From Bacteroidota bacterium (GTDB taxonomy: Bacteria > Bacteroidota > Ignavibacteria > UBA10030 > SZUA-254), in assembly GCA_036522515.1 (NCBI GenBank), contig DATDFQ010000056.1, positions 1 through 64,000 of the forward strand: DNA of 64,000 nt, written 5' to 3'. The notes beneath the pieces are model-generated. The model had not been told where the DNA came from. It saw only the letters and a list, made by a program, of their open reading frames with translations, and searched no databases. Positions within the stretch are counted from its first letter, which is position 1, and every line of letters starts with the position of its first letter. The translations under genes were made by a program, and so were the position numbers. Of this stretch, positions 1-8,620 are shown one piece after another.

Positions 1-39
1 ATCCAGAGTCAAGTGTGTTGCCAATTACACCACCGGGCA
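1..39 (-). tRNA. tRNA-Gln(CTG), partial at window edge
   Basis: Read on the minus strand from 39 down, the sequence gives an acceptor 5' strand TGCCCGG (39-33), TG at 8-9, a D-arm GTGT/ACAC (30-27 with 18-15), and the 5' anticodon strand CTTGA (13-9). The loop CTCTGGA (8-2) places anticodon CTG at 6-4, so the tRNA reads CAG (Gln). The 3' half of the anticodon stem, the T-arm and the acceptor 3' strand lie beyond the left edge. The call rests on half of the cloverleaf, but the D-arm and loop geometry are exact. Confidence 0.85.
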
Positions 40-412
40 ATGTCAAAAACACCAATTTTACCAAGGGGTTCTCTGGAAGGGGGCTGATTTAGCCGCGAGG
101 GTGCAACCATTTTGCAACCACTGGGGTCAATTGGTATAGAATGGTACGAAAATGATTCCACTTGTGCAACCACTTGCCTGAATACAGAATGATGCAATGC
201 GTGGTTAGCATCATTATGCGTCTCAACGAGATGGTACCAGGTTGTCCCATTTTGCGCGGGGAAATCAATCCTCAAACGAAAACTGCAACCGGAGCTATGA
301 GAGTTTCGGATCGTAAACTCTGGGATTGTTCAGCTACTCACCCCCGATCGATTGTTTTTCCCCATTTAAACGCTTACCTTCCATTGTACTGCGCTTCTAT
401 GGAGGTAGCGCT
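40..412. other. AT-rich intergenic stretch with TGCAACCA repeats
   Basis: This stretch lies between the tRNA 5' end and the first gene, and I see no convincing coding frame. The octamer TGCAACCA occurs at 102-109, 113-120 and 165-172, a small direct-repeat cluster. The small frames here show no ribosome-binding site or family signature. The region should hold the tRNA promoter (minus strand) and the promoter of the gene at 413. Confidence 0.4.
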
Positions 413-1615
413 ATGGCCCACGGAAAGCTGCTCGCATCGCTAAGTTCCTTCCTCGTTGTAATGGTCTGTCACACAAACGCGTTCTCGCAAATTTCCAGTA
501 CTGTATGGCTAACGATTCGAGATAATGCAGGTGGCCATGATTCATTAGTGTTCGGCAATGACCAACGCGCTACATATTGCCTCGATACAGTATTGGGTGA
601 AAACGCATCACCTCCTTACCCGCCAACCGGATTTGCTGCTGTTTTTTTGAGCATACCCGGAAGGCAGAACTGTTTCACCACCCTTGGGATAATCAAGAAG
701 GATTTGCGTGATTTCCCACCTACACATAGAGACACATTCCAAATCCGGTTTCAAAACGTAGATTCCTTAGCGGAGCTACCCAATGTGTCTGCAACACTGC
801 GATGGCCGGATGTAGCATGCTTAAGCGCTCGGTGCGATAGTATGTTTATTGTCGATCCCTCGGCTGCCATTCTACCGACCAGGGTTGACATGTTTGCGCA
901 AGACAGTCTCATTTTGCAAAGTGTATATGATCCCAATGGGCCCAATCCAACCGCCCCGGTGTACACATTCTTCATCTACGATTACGGTCTACGGCAAATT
1001 GTTGATGATTGCATGCTCGGACCCGAGGTTGTCACTTACTCCGCTAGCCATATAGATACAGCGTCCGCGACCCTCAATGGAGGTGTTGCAGGTAACTGCT
1101 ACAGCGTAGACTCCGTTGCCTTCCGATTCGGAACCACAACGAGTTACGGTAATGGGATTTCTGCGACGCAGGGTGCAGGAGCTACCTACTTCGCGCTCGT
1201 TGCAAATCTCACACCCAAGACAACTTATCACTATCAGATCATCTCATATCTAAAGCGTCCGTGTGGTCCATCCTGGATCTTTGCTGGCGGGGATAGTACT
1301 TTCACAACCGCGTTCTTGACATCTGCCCAAGATGACCTGATTGATCTTCCGCGGGAATTTTCGTTAGGCCAAAACTATCCTAACCCATTTAATCCATCAA
1401 CATCAATCTCCTACAGCATCCCAAAACAAACCCACGTCCGACTGCAAATCTTCAATCCGCTAGGACAACTCATCACTACACTCGTGGATCAGGACAAACC
1501 CCCCGGCACCTACACCGCTAAATGGGACGCCAGCACCCAGCCCAGCGGCTTATATTTCTATCGGTTATCAGCGGGAGAGCTTGTTCAGACGAAGAAGGCA
1601 ATCTTGATCCGATGA
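413..1615 (+). CDS. Secreted T9SS-sorted protein with Fn3-like domain
   Basis: Predicted 400-residue exported protein. I chose ATG 413 because GGAGG (401-405) lies 7 nt upstream and the next residues form a signal peptide (hydrophobic SSFLVVMVCHTNAF then SQ); the frame is open further upstream but without signal character. Roughly residues 230-300 resemble a fibronectin-III-like module of the kind that compares a 'FGTTTSYG' strand pair. The last 80 or so residues are a T9SS type A sorting domain (QNYPNPFNPSTSISYSIP ... GLYFYRLSAG ... KKAILIR). It is probably delivered to the cell surface or medium through the type IX system. The middle has Cys pairs but no recognised catalytic domain. It is followed by a lipoprotein gene about 17 nt away. 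Specific function unknown. Confidence 0.8.
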   Translation: MAHGKLLASLSSFLVVMVCHTNAFSQISSTVWLTIRDNAGGHDSLVFGNDQRATYCLDTVLGENASPPYPPTGFAAVFLSIPGRQNCFTTLGIIKKDLRDFPPTHRDTFQIRFQNVDSLAELPNVSATLRWPDVACLSARCDSMFIVDPSAAILPTRVDMFAQDSLILQSVYDPNGPNPTAPVYTFFIYDYGLRQIVDDCMLGPEVVTYSASHIDTASATLNGGVAGNCYSVDSVAFRFGTTTSYGNGISATQGAGATYFALVANLTPKTTYHYQIISYLKRPCGPSWIFAGGDSTFTTAFLTSAQDDLIDLPREFSLGQNYPNPFNPSTSISYSIPKQTHVRLQIFNPLGQLITTLVDQDKPPGTYTAKWDASTQPSGLYFYRLSAGELVQTKKAILIR

Positions 1616-1632
1616 GAGAGCGTCGAGCAATC

Positions 1633-2415
1633 ATGAATGGAATGAAGTGGGTTTGCTTTCTATTGGTGACAATTATTGCATATTCCTGCAATGATTTTAT
1701 CGAGCCCGATGTATTCGGTCCGACGGTAAGTCGTGGGTCAGGGTACGCCCGCCGAATTCAGCTAAACTATTCCCACGCTGACTCGATTGAAGCTGGCAAT
1801 TTCGCTGTGTGGTATTCCGGACAAAATCGTCCATCCGACAGCTTGATCTCTGAGTTGTTGTACTCGCTCAATTACCTGCGATATGCGTTCGACGACAGTA
1901 TCCGTTTTCAAAATGCGCCAGTCCTCCAGCAGAGGTTTCTAGCTCCCTGGGTGGTTTCCGAATTGCTTTTGAAAGTTGATGATACGACAGCCCATAAGAT
2001 AAACCTTGGACAATATGACGGCTGGAATAGACTTGACGAGTATCTCCGTCCGGCCTATCATGATTCGGCGGACGTATTGGCCTGGTTGGACCTGCATTTT
2101 AATGGATTTCTCCATCCGAGGAGACTCGGAGAATTGTACCGTCAACTTCCGGGAGTAATTGATTGGGAGGAAAATCTTATTTTCCTCGGCGACTGGGGTG
2201 CCTTTCCAATTTACCCCAGCTTCGATGGTGAAGATTGGTCGTACCTATTCACCAGCGGAACCGGTTTAGGGCCCGGCTCCGCTTGGTACTTCAGATATGT
2301 CAGAGGTATTCCGCACTACATTGGTGTGTGGAATTCTGGAGAGCCCGAACCTCCGTGGTGGATTGATGTTCAAAACGGTATAGATTTCGTGCATTGGGAT
2401 GGACCGCCACATTGA
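1633..2415 (+). CDS. Putative lipoprotein of unknown function
   Basis: Predicted 260-residue protein whose start MNGMKWVCFLLVTIIAYSCNDF is a lipoprotein signal: a hydrophobic stretch ending in a lipobox-like IAYSC, so the mature protein would start at that Cys. An in-frame ATG at 1612 overlaps the previous stop (ATGA) and one at 1642 is also possible; the lipobox fits 1633 or 1642 best. The body is rich in Tyr, Trp and Asp and matches no family I know. It directly follows the T9SS cargo gene, so the two may be co-expressed surface proteins. Base composition is AT-richer than the rest of the window. Confidence 0.65.
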   Translation: MNGMKWVCFLLVTIIAYSCNDFIEPDVFGPTVSRGSGYARRIQLNYSHADSIEAGNFAVWYSGQNRPSDSLISELLYSLNYLRYAFDDSIRFQNAPVLQQRFLAPWVVSELLLKVDDTTAHKINLGQYDGWNRLDEYLRPAYHDSADVLAWLDLHFNGFLHPRRLGELYRQLPGVIDWEENLIFLGDWGAFPIYPSFDGEDWSYLFTSGTGLGPGSAWYFRYVRGIPHYIGVWNSGEPEPPWWIDVQNGIDFVHWDGPPH

Positions 2416-2487
2416 CCAACGAGCGGTGTCTTCTGCGTCATCCGAAGCATAACTTATCATCTTCTCAGAATTTAATTCAAGGACGCC

Positions 2488-2871
2488 ATGGAAAACAATA
2501 AACAACCCGCTTATGGTAACGGCAAGATCTGCTACCTCGAGATTCCTGCCGTTGACATCGATAAATCTTCCGCCTTTTACAGAGACGTTTTCGGGTGGCA
2601 GCTCCGAACACGGGGGGACGGGCACATCGCCTTCGATGACACGGTCGGGCAAGTGAGCGGCACGTGGGTGACCGGACGGAAAGCGGGAAGAGAACCGGGA
2701 GTCTTGATCTACATCATGGTTGACAGTGTCGAGAACACGATAAAAGCAGTGAGCGCCCATGGAGGGAAGATAGTCCAACCCATCGGTATGGACGCACCTG
2801 AGATCACGGCGAGATTCAGCGACCTGGCGGGAAATGTCTTCGGACTCTATCAGCAGCCGTCAAAAGGGTAG
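2488..2871 (+). CDS. VOC (glyoxalase/bleomycin-resistance fold) family protein
   Basis: A 127-residue single-domain protein with the vicinal oxygen chelate pattern: two beta-alpha-beta-beta-beta halves, the first containing YLEIPAVDIDKSSAFYRDVF, the second ending in DLAGNVFGLYQ. Such proteins bind a metal and either isomerise or cleave small substrates or sequester drugs; the substrate cannot be read from sequence. The expected metal-ligand positions (Glu near the start of strand 1 and near the end) are plausible but not proven. It stands alone, convergent with the following minus-strand gene (37 nt gap). Confidence 0.85.
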   Translation: MENNKQPAYGNGKICYLEIPAVDIDKSSAFYRDVFGWQLRTRGDGHIAFDDTVGQVSGTWVTGRKAGREPGVLIYIMVDSVENTIKAVSAHGGKIVQPIGMDAPEITARFSDLAGNVFGLYQQPSKG

Positions 2872-2907
2872 ATCCACTCCTCGCCCACACGGCACGAAAG
2901 GCAGTCC

Positions 2908-4956
2908 CTAGTGTAACCCCTTCGCAGCCCGCTGAGATACTGCCAGGCGCGCCAACCTCCCTTTGACACCCGGATCATCCGGGTTGATAGCCCGCGCCTG
3001 CTCCAGAGTCGACTCAGCTTCCTGCAGTGACCCTACCGCTTCATAAAAATCCTCCGCCGCAAGGAGCAGAGAAAGGTTCTGAGGAAAGGTCTTCCGGATG
3101 TTGGAAACCAGATCAGCGCACCCGGCGGGCGCACCGGGCCGGCTGCAGAGATCGGCCAGATTTTCAATCCCCTCCTTCGCATGGTCAATTGATCCGCTCC
3201 GGATCGAATTCGATAGCAGCAGCTTGAGGCACGCATACTCGCTATCCGGCTGATTCAGCTTTCGCCGAAAGAGGGATGCATAGTAGACCGTCTGAGGGGA
3301 TGTCTCGAGCTGCATCTCTTCCGCCATGGTCCGGATTGCGCGCGTCGTATCGCCAAGCTCAAAGTCGGCAATCGCATGGATGAACCGTGCCATCGGATAG
3401 TTCGGGTACTTCGTCAGGATTGTGTCGACGTGCCGACGCGCCTCCTCATTGCGCCCCTGCTGCGCCAGATTTGCCGCTAGATAGATTCGGGCATCAGCAA
3501 GATCGGGATCATGAGAGATTGTCTCGGTGTACATGGTAAGGGCGGCGCCCGGCTTGACCTGAGTCCGCAGGAGGTTACCCGCGAGATAAAACTCCTGCGC
3601 GCGGTAGCGTTCTACTACTCGAGGAACATACCATATCAACAACAAGGCAAAGAGTGCATATGGTGCGAGATGAATCTTTTTCACCCACTGAGGGAGAGTG
3701 ATCGAGAAAGAGCGTGCCTCCGTTGCGCGCTTCTCATGCAAAAGTGCGAGGATCATCCAGAACATCAAAGCGACGGGCACCGTCCGAAGATTCATGCTTG
3801 CAAGATTGTCCATGAGGATCGCTGCAATGGCGCACAAGAGTCCCGCCACCATAATCCTTTCAGCGGATTCCGCCTGCTTCATTCTCTTTATCGCAGACCG
3901 GATCGTCAGACCAACGATCGTCACGAATCCGAGAAGCCCGGAAAGACCTGTCTCCGAAAGAATCTCAAGGAATTCATTATGGGCGTGCGGGACGATATCC
4001 TCCGAATGGGCCATCCAATACTCCGGCGAACGGAATTTCGGAAGGAACGCTACGAAATTGCCAATCCCCTGGCCGAAGAGCGGGGAGGCGAGGAACGCGT
4101 TCCACGCTCCCTTGTAAAAATAGAGTCTCCGCGCAATGGAGGAGGTGGGGTTCGATTCGACGATCGCAAGTAATCGACGTTGTACCATCTCAGGGAAGAG
4201 GAGGAACATCAAGACTGCCGCCGCGGCAAGGATTCCTAGCGCAATCCAGCGTGTTCTCGCCGGGCGGACGTTCAGGAACACGAGCAAAAGGACTCCCGCT
4301 GCCGCTCCCGCCCACGCGCTTCTTGCTTCCGTTGTGATCAATAAATAGCCGATGACGATAAGCAATAGCCCCATCGGAATCCGGGCCTCGGGACGCGGGT
4401 TCGCAAGTATCCTGGCAGCGAGAAGAGCCACCATCGGTGCAAGAAAGCCGGCAAAATAGGTTACATTTCCGAATGTCGATATTGTCTCCCGTCCGATCGT
4501 CACGGATGAAGATCGATCCGCCGAAAAATGCTGGAAGATTGCGACGATGCCTGCTACGATTGTTATCCCGATGAGCGACTTGAAAATCCTTTGCGCGAAT
4601 CCCCGGTCTTCAAGCAGTTGGATGCTGACGGCAAAGAGAAGCGCGTAACACAACAGATCTCCCAGACCGGTTACCCCGAGTGTCAGATTTGGCGCATTGA
4701 GGAGTGAGATCGCTGAAAGTGCGACATACGCGAGGACTGCGAGATCGATCGCACTGAACGTCCGGTGAATCTTCATCCTCTGCAGCGAGTGGGAAGTCCA
4801 GGCTGCGGCCAGGAGTGCGGTTGTCACGTAAAGAATCGGCCGCTTCAGCATCGTGCTATCGTTGACATTCACGACAAACACCAGCGACGTGCCGGCAAGT
4901 GCGAGTATGACGAGCCACTGCATGAAAAGGAGCCCGGTGTCCGTGCGGGTTTTCAT
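2908..4956 (-). CDS. O-antigen ligase (Wzy_C)-like membrane protein with C-terminal TPRs
   Basis: About 682 residues from ATG 4956 (the frame stays open to 5037, but that extension is not membrane-like). The N-terminal 450 residues carry about twelve hydrophobic segments and the Wzy_C-type loop (GQGIGNFVAFLPKF ... PHAHNEFLEILSETGLSGLLGF), whose 'H-N-x-x-L-E-x-x-x-E-x-G' pattern marks O-antigen ligases and related polymerases. A segment at about 445-465 is followed by tetratricopeptide-like helices (AALTMYTETISHDPDLADARIYLAANLAQQ...). The likely role is glycan ligation or polymerisation at the inner membrane, with the TPR part as an interaction platform. No other polysaccharide genes are nearby, so the substrate is open. 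It is divergent from purC. Confidence 0.8.
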   Translation of the reverse strand: MKTRTDTGLLFMQWLVILALAGTSLVFVVNVNDSTMLKRPILYVTTALLAAAWTSHSLQRMKIHRTFSAIDLAVLAYVALSAISLLNAPNLTLGVTGLGDLLCYALLFAVSIQLLEDRGFAQRIFKSLIGITIVAGIVAIFQHFSADRSSSVTIGRETISTFGNVTYFAGFLAPMVALLAARILANPRPEARIPMGLLLIVIGYLLITTEARSAWAGAAAGVLLLVFLNVRPARTRWIALGILAAAAVLMFLLFPEMVQRRLLAIVESNPTSSIARRLYFYKGAWNAFLASPLFGQGIGNFVAFLPKFRSPEYWMAHSEDIVPHAHNEFLEILSETGLSGLLGFVTIVGLTIRSAIKRMKQAESAERIMVAGLLCAIAAILMDNLASMNLRTVPVALMFWMILALLHEKRATEARSFSITLPQWVKKIHLAPYALFALLLIWYVPRVVERYRAQEFYLAGNLLRTQVKPGAALTMYTETISHDPDLADARIYLAANLAQQGRNEEARRHVDTILTKYPNYPMARFIHAIADFELGDTTRAIRTMAEEMQLETSPQTVYYASLFRRKLNQPDSEYACLKLLLSNSIRSGSIDHAKEGIENLADLCSRPGAPAGCADLVSNIRKTFPQNLSLLLAAEDFYEAVGSLQEAESTLEQARAINPDDPGVKGRLARLAVSQRAAKGLH

Positions 4957-5068
4957 CGTTCGAGGATCGGATGCGATGGAGGGACCTAAGTTTGAAAGTT
5001 GAAAACTGAAAGTGTCGCATTTTTCCACGAAAGTCAAGTATTTGGGGCGTGACGAGGCGTTTCGAGGT

Positions 5069-5097
5069 TTGACTTTCAGGGGTAATTTCGTTATATA
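5069..5097 (+). promoter_or_regulatory. Sigma-70-type promoter upstream of purC
   Basis: TTGACT (5069-5074) and TATATA (5092-5097) are separated by exactly 17 nt, placing transcription start near 5104 and leaving a short leader before the purC ATG at 5130. This is a close match to the general -35/-10 consensus. No purine riboswitch-like structure fits in the remaining leader. Confidence 0.6.
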
Positions 5098-5129
5098 TCA
5101 ACCGCACTTCGAATCCATCATCGCGATTC

Positions 5130-5891
5130 ATGAAAGAACCGGTGCAATCTTTGCTCGAGGACTCAGCTGTTAAAGTAGCAAGAGTGGCAAAGGGAGACCT
5201 CATCTCGGAGCGGAACGGAAAGCACCTCTATCATTCCGAGAAGCCCGATCTTGCCATCCAGGAATTTGCCTCAAATGGAATTGACGACGGGAAAAAACGT
5301 TCCAAGTCGAGGGAACTCGACGGATTGAGGAACGAAATTTCCACCTACCTGTTTGAGTATCTCGAAGGGTTCCACATTCCCACCCACTTTGTCAGCAATC
5401 TCTCCGATATCCGGATGCTGGTCCGTCGCACGGAGAGTATTCCCCTTGAAGTCCGAATCTACAACTACTCCGGATCCGCGTTGACGAAACGGTTCGGGAT
5501 GAAAGAAGGGGTGAAGCTCGATTTTCCGGTCATCGAGCATTACTATTGTAACGGCAACCAGACCCCATCCTGGATCAACGAGTATCACGTCTACGCGTTC
5601 GGGATCACGACAGCCGAGGAATTCAAGCAGATCAACCGCACTGCCGCCAAAATCAATGCGGTGCTGCGCGGGCTCTGCGACAGGCGGCAACTCCTGCTTG
5701 CGGATCTCCGGCTGGAGTTCGGACGCTCGAAGGGTCAGATTGTTCTCTCGGATGAACTTTCCCCCTCAACGTGCCACTTCCTGGACCTGTCGGTGGAAGA
5801 CAAGAACGGCCGGGATCGCTTCCTTCCGGACCAGCCTAATGCGCTACCCGCCTTCACCGAACTGCGGGACCGATTAAAAGTCAGAGCTTAG
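5130..5891 (+). CDS. purC: Phosphoribosylaminoimidazole-succinocarboxamide (SAICAR) synthase
   Basis: A 253-residue enzyme of de novo purine synthesis that joins aspartate to CAIR using ATP. Family signatures visible in order: an N-terminal nucleotide-binding hairpin, GLRNEISTYLFEYLEGFHIPTHF, the IPLEVRIYNYSGSALTKRFG motif, and the late LLADLRLEFGRSKGQIVLSDELSP segment that binds substrate and metal. Length is normal for bacterial PurC. The loop 'EHYYCNGNQTPSWINEYHV' occupies the usual 'E.yyK.D...DP..n..h' place. It heads a co-directional run that also holds purS and purQ. No strong ribosome-binding site precedes the ATG. Confidence 0.95.
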   Translation: MKEPVQSLLEDSAVKVARVAKGDLISERNGKHLYHSEKPDLAIQEFASNGIDDGKKRSKSRELDGLRNEISTYLFEYLEGFHIPTHFVSNLSDIRMLVRRTESIPLEVRIYNYSGSALTKRFGMKEGVKLDFPVIEHYYCNGNQTPSWINEYHVYAFGITTAEEFKQINRTAAKINAVLRGLCDRRQLLLADLRLEFGRSKGQIVLSDELSPSTCHFLDLSVEDKNGRDRFLPDQPNALPAFTELRDRLKVRA

Positions 5892-5909
5892 AAGGACCGG
5901 TCAAGCTCG

Positions 5910-6560
5910 GTGATCACCCGATACGGTTTGGATACGGTTCTGAAAGTTTCGTTGCTTGCAGCGATCATCGTCACGATCGCGATGACGGCCCTTCGTAACG
6001 ATCTCCTCAGGTACACGATTGTCGGCGCCGTCGCGATCTTCGTTCTGCTCGTCCTCAATTTCTTCCGTGATCCGAAACGAACGCCGCCTTCGGGCACTGA
6101 CCTGATTGTTTCACCGGCCGACGGCCGGATTGTTGCGATACGCGAGGTGGTCGAGAGCGAGTTCCTCAAACACCCCGCGGTGCAGATCAGCGTCTTCATG
6201 TCCCCCCTCGACGTCCATGTGAACCGGTTCCCGATTTCGGGCCGGATTGCCCACTTTCAGCACATTCCGGGTAAATTCGGGCTTGCCTACACCGACAAAT
6301 CGTCGGAAGAGAACGAGCGCACCCACATCGGTATTGAATCGGGATCGAGGAAAATATTGTTTAAACAAATAGCAGGCGCCGTGGCCCGGAGAATTGTGGC
6401 TGATCTTAAAGTCGGGCAGCCGGCGGTGCTCGGCGAACGCTTTGGCATGATTAAATTTGGCTCGCGCGTGGATGTCGTTATACCCAGAGAATCGATTGTG
6501 AAAGTTGCCCTCCACGACAGGGTCGTGGCGGGCGAAACCGTGCTGGCCCATTTCGCATGA
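5910..6560 (+). CDS. psd: Phosphatidylserine decarboxylase (short type)
   Basis: A 216-residue protein converting phosphatidylserine to phosphatidylethanolamine. It starts at GTG 5910. Residues 13-50 give two hydrophobic segments. Conserved motifs include DLIVSPADGRIVAI, MSPLDVHVNRFP and FGMIKFGSRVDVVIP; the Gly184-Ser185 bond is where self-cleavage would create the pyruvoyl cofactor. Size and the FGS form fit the short archaetidylserine-decarboxylase-like subfamily common in Bacteroidota. It lies 18 nt after purC and just before pssA, which makes its substrate, so the two form a lipid pair inside a purine run. Confidence 0.93.
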   Translation: MITRYGLDTVLKVSLLAAIIVTIAMTALRNDLLRYTIVGAVAIFVLLVLNFFRDPKRTPPSGTDLIVSPADGRIVAIREVVESEFLKHPAVQISVFMSPLDVHVNRFPISGRIAHFQHIPGKFGLAYTDKSSEENERTHIGIESGSRKILFKQIAGAVARRIVADLKVGQPAVLGERFGMIKFGSRVDVVIPRESIVKVALHDRVVAGETVLAHFA

Positions 6561-6609
6561 CCGGCGATGGGCGTGCTGCCCAGAATTTGGAAGTAAAAGG
6601 AGGGGATAA

Positions 6610-7377
6610 GTGAAAATTACTCGTGCGGTTGTTCCGAGCCTCTTTACGGTTCTGAACATGTTCTGCGGATTCGGGGCCATCATTCACACGGCGCAAGGGG
6701 ATTACATCCTGGCTTCGTGGTTCATCATCCTCGCCGCGTTGTTCGATGCGTTCGACGGCGTCATGGCGAGGATCACGAAATCATCGAGCGATTTCGGCGT
6801 GGAGTTCGATTCGTTGTCTGATGTGATCTCATTTGGTGTGGCGCCCTCGTTCCTTGTCTATCGGCTTCAGTTGCACACGCTGGAGGGCCCCGGCATGCTT
6901 CTGAGCGCCATGCCCATGGTCTTCGGAGCTCTTCGGCTCGCGCGGTTCAATTCTCAACTCGTTTCATACGACAAGGACTATTTCAAGGGGTTGCCGATTC
7001 CGGCGATGGCGGTGATGATCGCGTCGTTCGTGATGTCGTTCTACCATGAAGGAACGAACCTCAATGCGCTTGAGACGTCGCTCCTTGTTCCGATGATCAT
7101 CATCCTCTCTCTGCTGATGGTGAGTTCGATGAAGTACGACGCGGTGCCCAAGTTTACCGCGCGCGGGATCAAACAGCATCCGGCTCGTTTCACCGTGGCG
7201 ATCATCGGCATCACGGCAATAGTTATCACCCGCGGCGGCGCGCTCTTTCCCTTCTTTGTGTTTTACACCGCGACGGGCCCGCTCCGGCACCTCGTCCGCG
7301 TGATCCAGAATTCGATCCACCCGGTCACGAAGGGCCTTGAGGAAAAGGACACCGAAATCACGAGCGTCGATCTCTGA
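6610..7377 (+). CDS. pssA: CDP-diacylglycerol-serine O-phosphatidyltransferase
   Basis: A 255-residue integral membrane enzyme that makes phosphatidylserine from CDP-diacylglycerol and serine. The CDP-alcohol phosphotransferase signature D-G-x2-A-R-x8-G-x3-D-x3-D is complete at D49, G50, A53, R54, G63, D67 and D71. Several hydrophobic helices follow. The GTG start at 6610 is preceded by AGGAGGGG (6599-6606), a strong ribosome-binding site. It acts directly upstream of the psd product in phosphatidylethanolamine synthesis. Length is normal for the family. Confidence 0.95.
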   Translation: MKITRAVVPSLFTVLNMFCGFGAIIHTAQGDYILASWFIILAALFDAFDGVMARITKSSSDFGVEFDSLSDVISFGVAPSFLVYRLQLHTLEGPGMLLSAMPMVFGALRLARFNSQLVSYDKDYFKGLPIPAMAVMIASFVMSFYHEGTNLNALETSLLVPMIIILSLLMVSSMKYDAVPKFTARGIKQHPARFTVAIIGITAIVITRGGALFPFFVFYTATGPLRHLVRVIQNSIHPVTKGLEEKDTEITSVDL

Positions 7378-7392
7378 GAGAGCGGAGGCGCA

Positions 7393-7641
7393 TTGTACCT
7401 GGCGAAAATCATGGTGACGACACGGAAATCGATTCTGGATCCGCAGGGCAAAGCAGTCAGCCATGCGCTCGAAAGCCTGGGGATGGAAAAAATCGTCGAG
7501 GTCCGTATCGGCAAGTTCATTGAGTTGAAGATCGATACGGCGAGCGCTCCGGCGGCGGAGCAGATGGCGAACGAGGCGTGCAAGAAATTGCTCGCAAACC
7601 CGGTGATGGAAGATTATTCATTTTCTGTCGAGCAGATCTGA
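7393..7641 (+). CDS. purS: FGAM synthase subunit PurS
   Basis: An 82-residue small subunit of phosphoribosylformylglycinamidine synthase, which brings PurL and PurQ together so that ammonia can be channelled. The pattern ...[19 protein letters not shown] and [12 protein letters not shown] is typical of PurS. The start is a TTG at 7393 supported by GGAG at 7384-7387, and the stop is one base before the purQ ATG, so the two are translationally linked. purL is not in the window. Confidence 0.92.
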   Translation: MYLAKIMVTTRKSILDPQGKAVSHALESLGMEKIVEVRIGKFIELKIDTASAPAAEQMANEACKKLLANPVMEDYSFSVEQI

Positions 7642-7642
7642 A

Positions 7643-8365
7643 ATGAAGTTCGGCGTCGTTGTGTTTCCGGGATCGAACTGTGACCATGATGCATTCGATG
7701 TTCTGCACCGTGTCCTCGGGCAGGACACAGAGTTCCTCTGGCATAAGGACTCGTCACTCGGGAACGTCGATGTCGTGGTGTTGCCGGGGGGATTCTCGTA
7801 CGGCGACTATCTTCGGTGCGGAGCGATCGCGCGTTTCTCCCCGATCATGAAGGAAGTCGGCGCGTTTGCGGAACGGGGCGGAATCGTCGTCGGAATCTGC
7901 AACGGCTTCCAGATCCTGTGCGAAGCGGGCCTCCTGCCCGGCGCGTTTCTCAGGAATGATCGCATGACGTTCGTGTGCAAGAAGGTACATCTCCGCGTGG
8001 AAAATTCCGGCACCCGGTTTACCTCCAACTGCCGGGCCGGCGAGGTTCTGCGCATCCCGATCGCTCACGGCGAGGGAAACTATCAGGTGGACGATGCAGC
8101 GTTCCATGAGCTCGAACGGAACCGACAGATTCTCTTCCGCTATTGTGACGGCGAGGGACAGGTGACGTCTTCCGCAAATCCCAACGGCTCGCGTTCCAAT
8201 ATCGCCGGCATCATGAACGCCCGCGGAAACGTGATGGGATTGATGCCTCATCCGGAGCGCGCGGCGGATCCCGCGCTCGGCGACACGGATGGACAAGAGA
8301 TTTTTCTCTCGCTCATCGAGAGCTTTGTGTTGAACGAACAGATCACAGACCAGTCGATACCATAG
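7643..8365 (+). CDS. purQ: FGAM synthase, glutaminase subunit PurQ
   Basis: A 240-residue class I glutamine amidotransferase that releases ammonia from glutamine for the fourth step of purine synthesis. The nucleophile is Cys86 in GICNGFQIL; the His-x-Glu pair is in GLMPHPERA near the C-terminus. The N-terminal [14 protein letters not shown] and [12 protein letters not shown] are PurQ hallmarks. The ATG lies one base after the purS stop. Length is normal. Confidence 0.96.
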   Translation: MKFGVVVFPGSNCDHDAFDVLHRVLGQDTEFLWHKDSSLGNVDVVVLPGGFSYGDYLRCGAIARFSPIMKEVGAFAERGGIVVGICNGFQILCEAGLLPGAFLRNDRMTFVCKKVHLRVENSGTRFTSNCRAGEVLRIPIAHGEGNYQVDDAAFHELERNRQILFRYCDGEGQVTSSANPNGSRSNIAGIMNARGNVMGLMPHPERAADPALGDTDGQEIFLSLIESFVLNEQITDQSIP

Positions 8366-8377
8366 AGGAGTTTCACA

Positions 8378-8572
8378 ATGGGCAGTCTAGGCACACCTGA
8401 AATCATACTTATCGCTCTCGTTGTCCTGGTGTTGTTCGGCGCGAAAAGGATTCCTGAATTTATGCAAGGGCTCGGCAAGGGCGTCCGTGAGTTTCGGAAG
8501 GCCGCACGCGATATCCAGGGAGAAATCGAAAAACCCGACGAGCCGAAGAAAATTGACAACAGCACCAAGTAA
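8378..8572 (+). CDS. tatA: Sec-independent protein translocase TatA/TatE-type
   Basis: A 64-residue protein with one N-terminal hydrophobic helix (PEIILIALVVLVLFGAKRIPEF), the Phe-Gly hinge, then an amphipathic helix (GKGVREFRKAARDI) and an acidic/basic tail. It forms the Tat pore for folded proteins. AGAGGAG lies upstream of the ATG. No tatB or tatC is adjacent, which is common in this phylum, where one TatA-like protein may be enough. Confidence 0.93.
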   Translation: MGSLGTPEIILIALVVLVLFGAKRIPEFMQGLGKGVREFRKAARDIQGEIEKPDEPKKIDNSTK

Positions 8573-8600
8573 GCCGGTCTGAAGTCCCGCTGCCCGAAAC

Positions 8601-8620
8601 CCGGGCGGCATTATGCCCGG
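8601..8620. repeat. Short hairpin between tatA and gatA
   Basis: CCGGGC (8601-8606) and GCCCGG (8615-8620) form a 6-bp GC stem with an 8-nt loop. No T-run follows, so it is not a classic terminator. It buries the ATG at 8613, which argues against that ATG as the gatA start. Confidence 0.4.

Noticed and set aside
102..172. TGCAACCA repeats as integrase arm sites of an integrated element
   Set aside because: No integrase is visible and the tRNA's 5' side, not the usual 3' side, faces the repeats.
9..443. Two overlapping frames (88 and 93 codons) near the left edge as small genes
   Set aside because: The minus-strand one runs into the tRNA-Gln and the plus-strand one has no ribosome-binding site and overlaps the better-supported gene start at 413.
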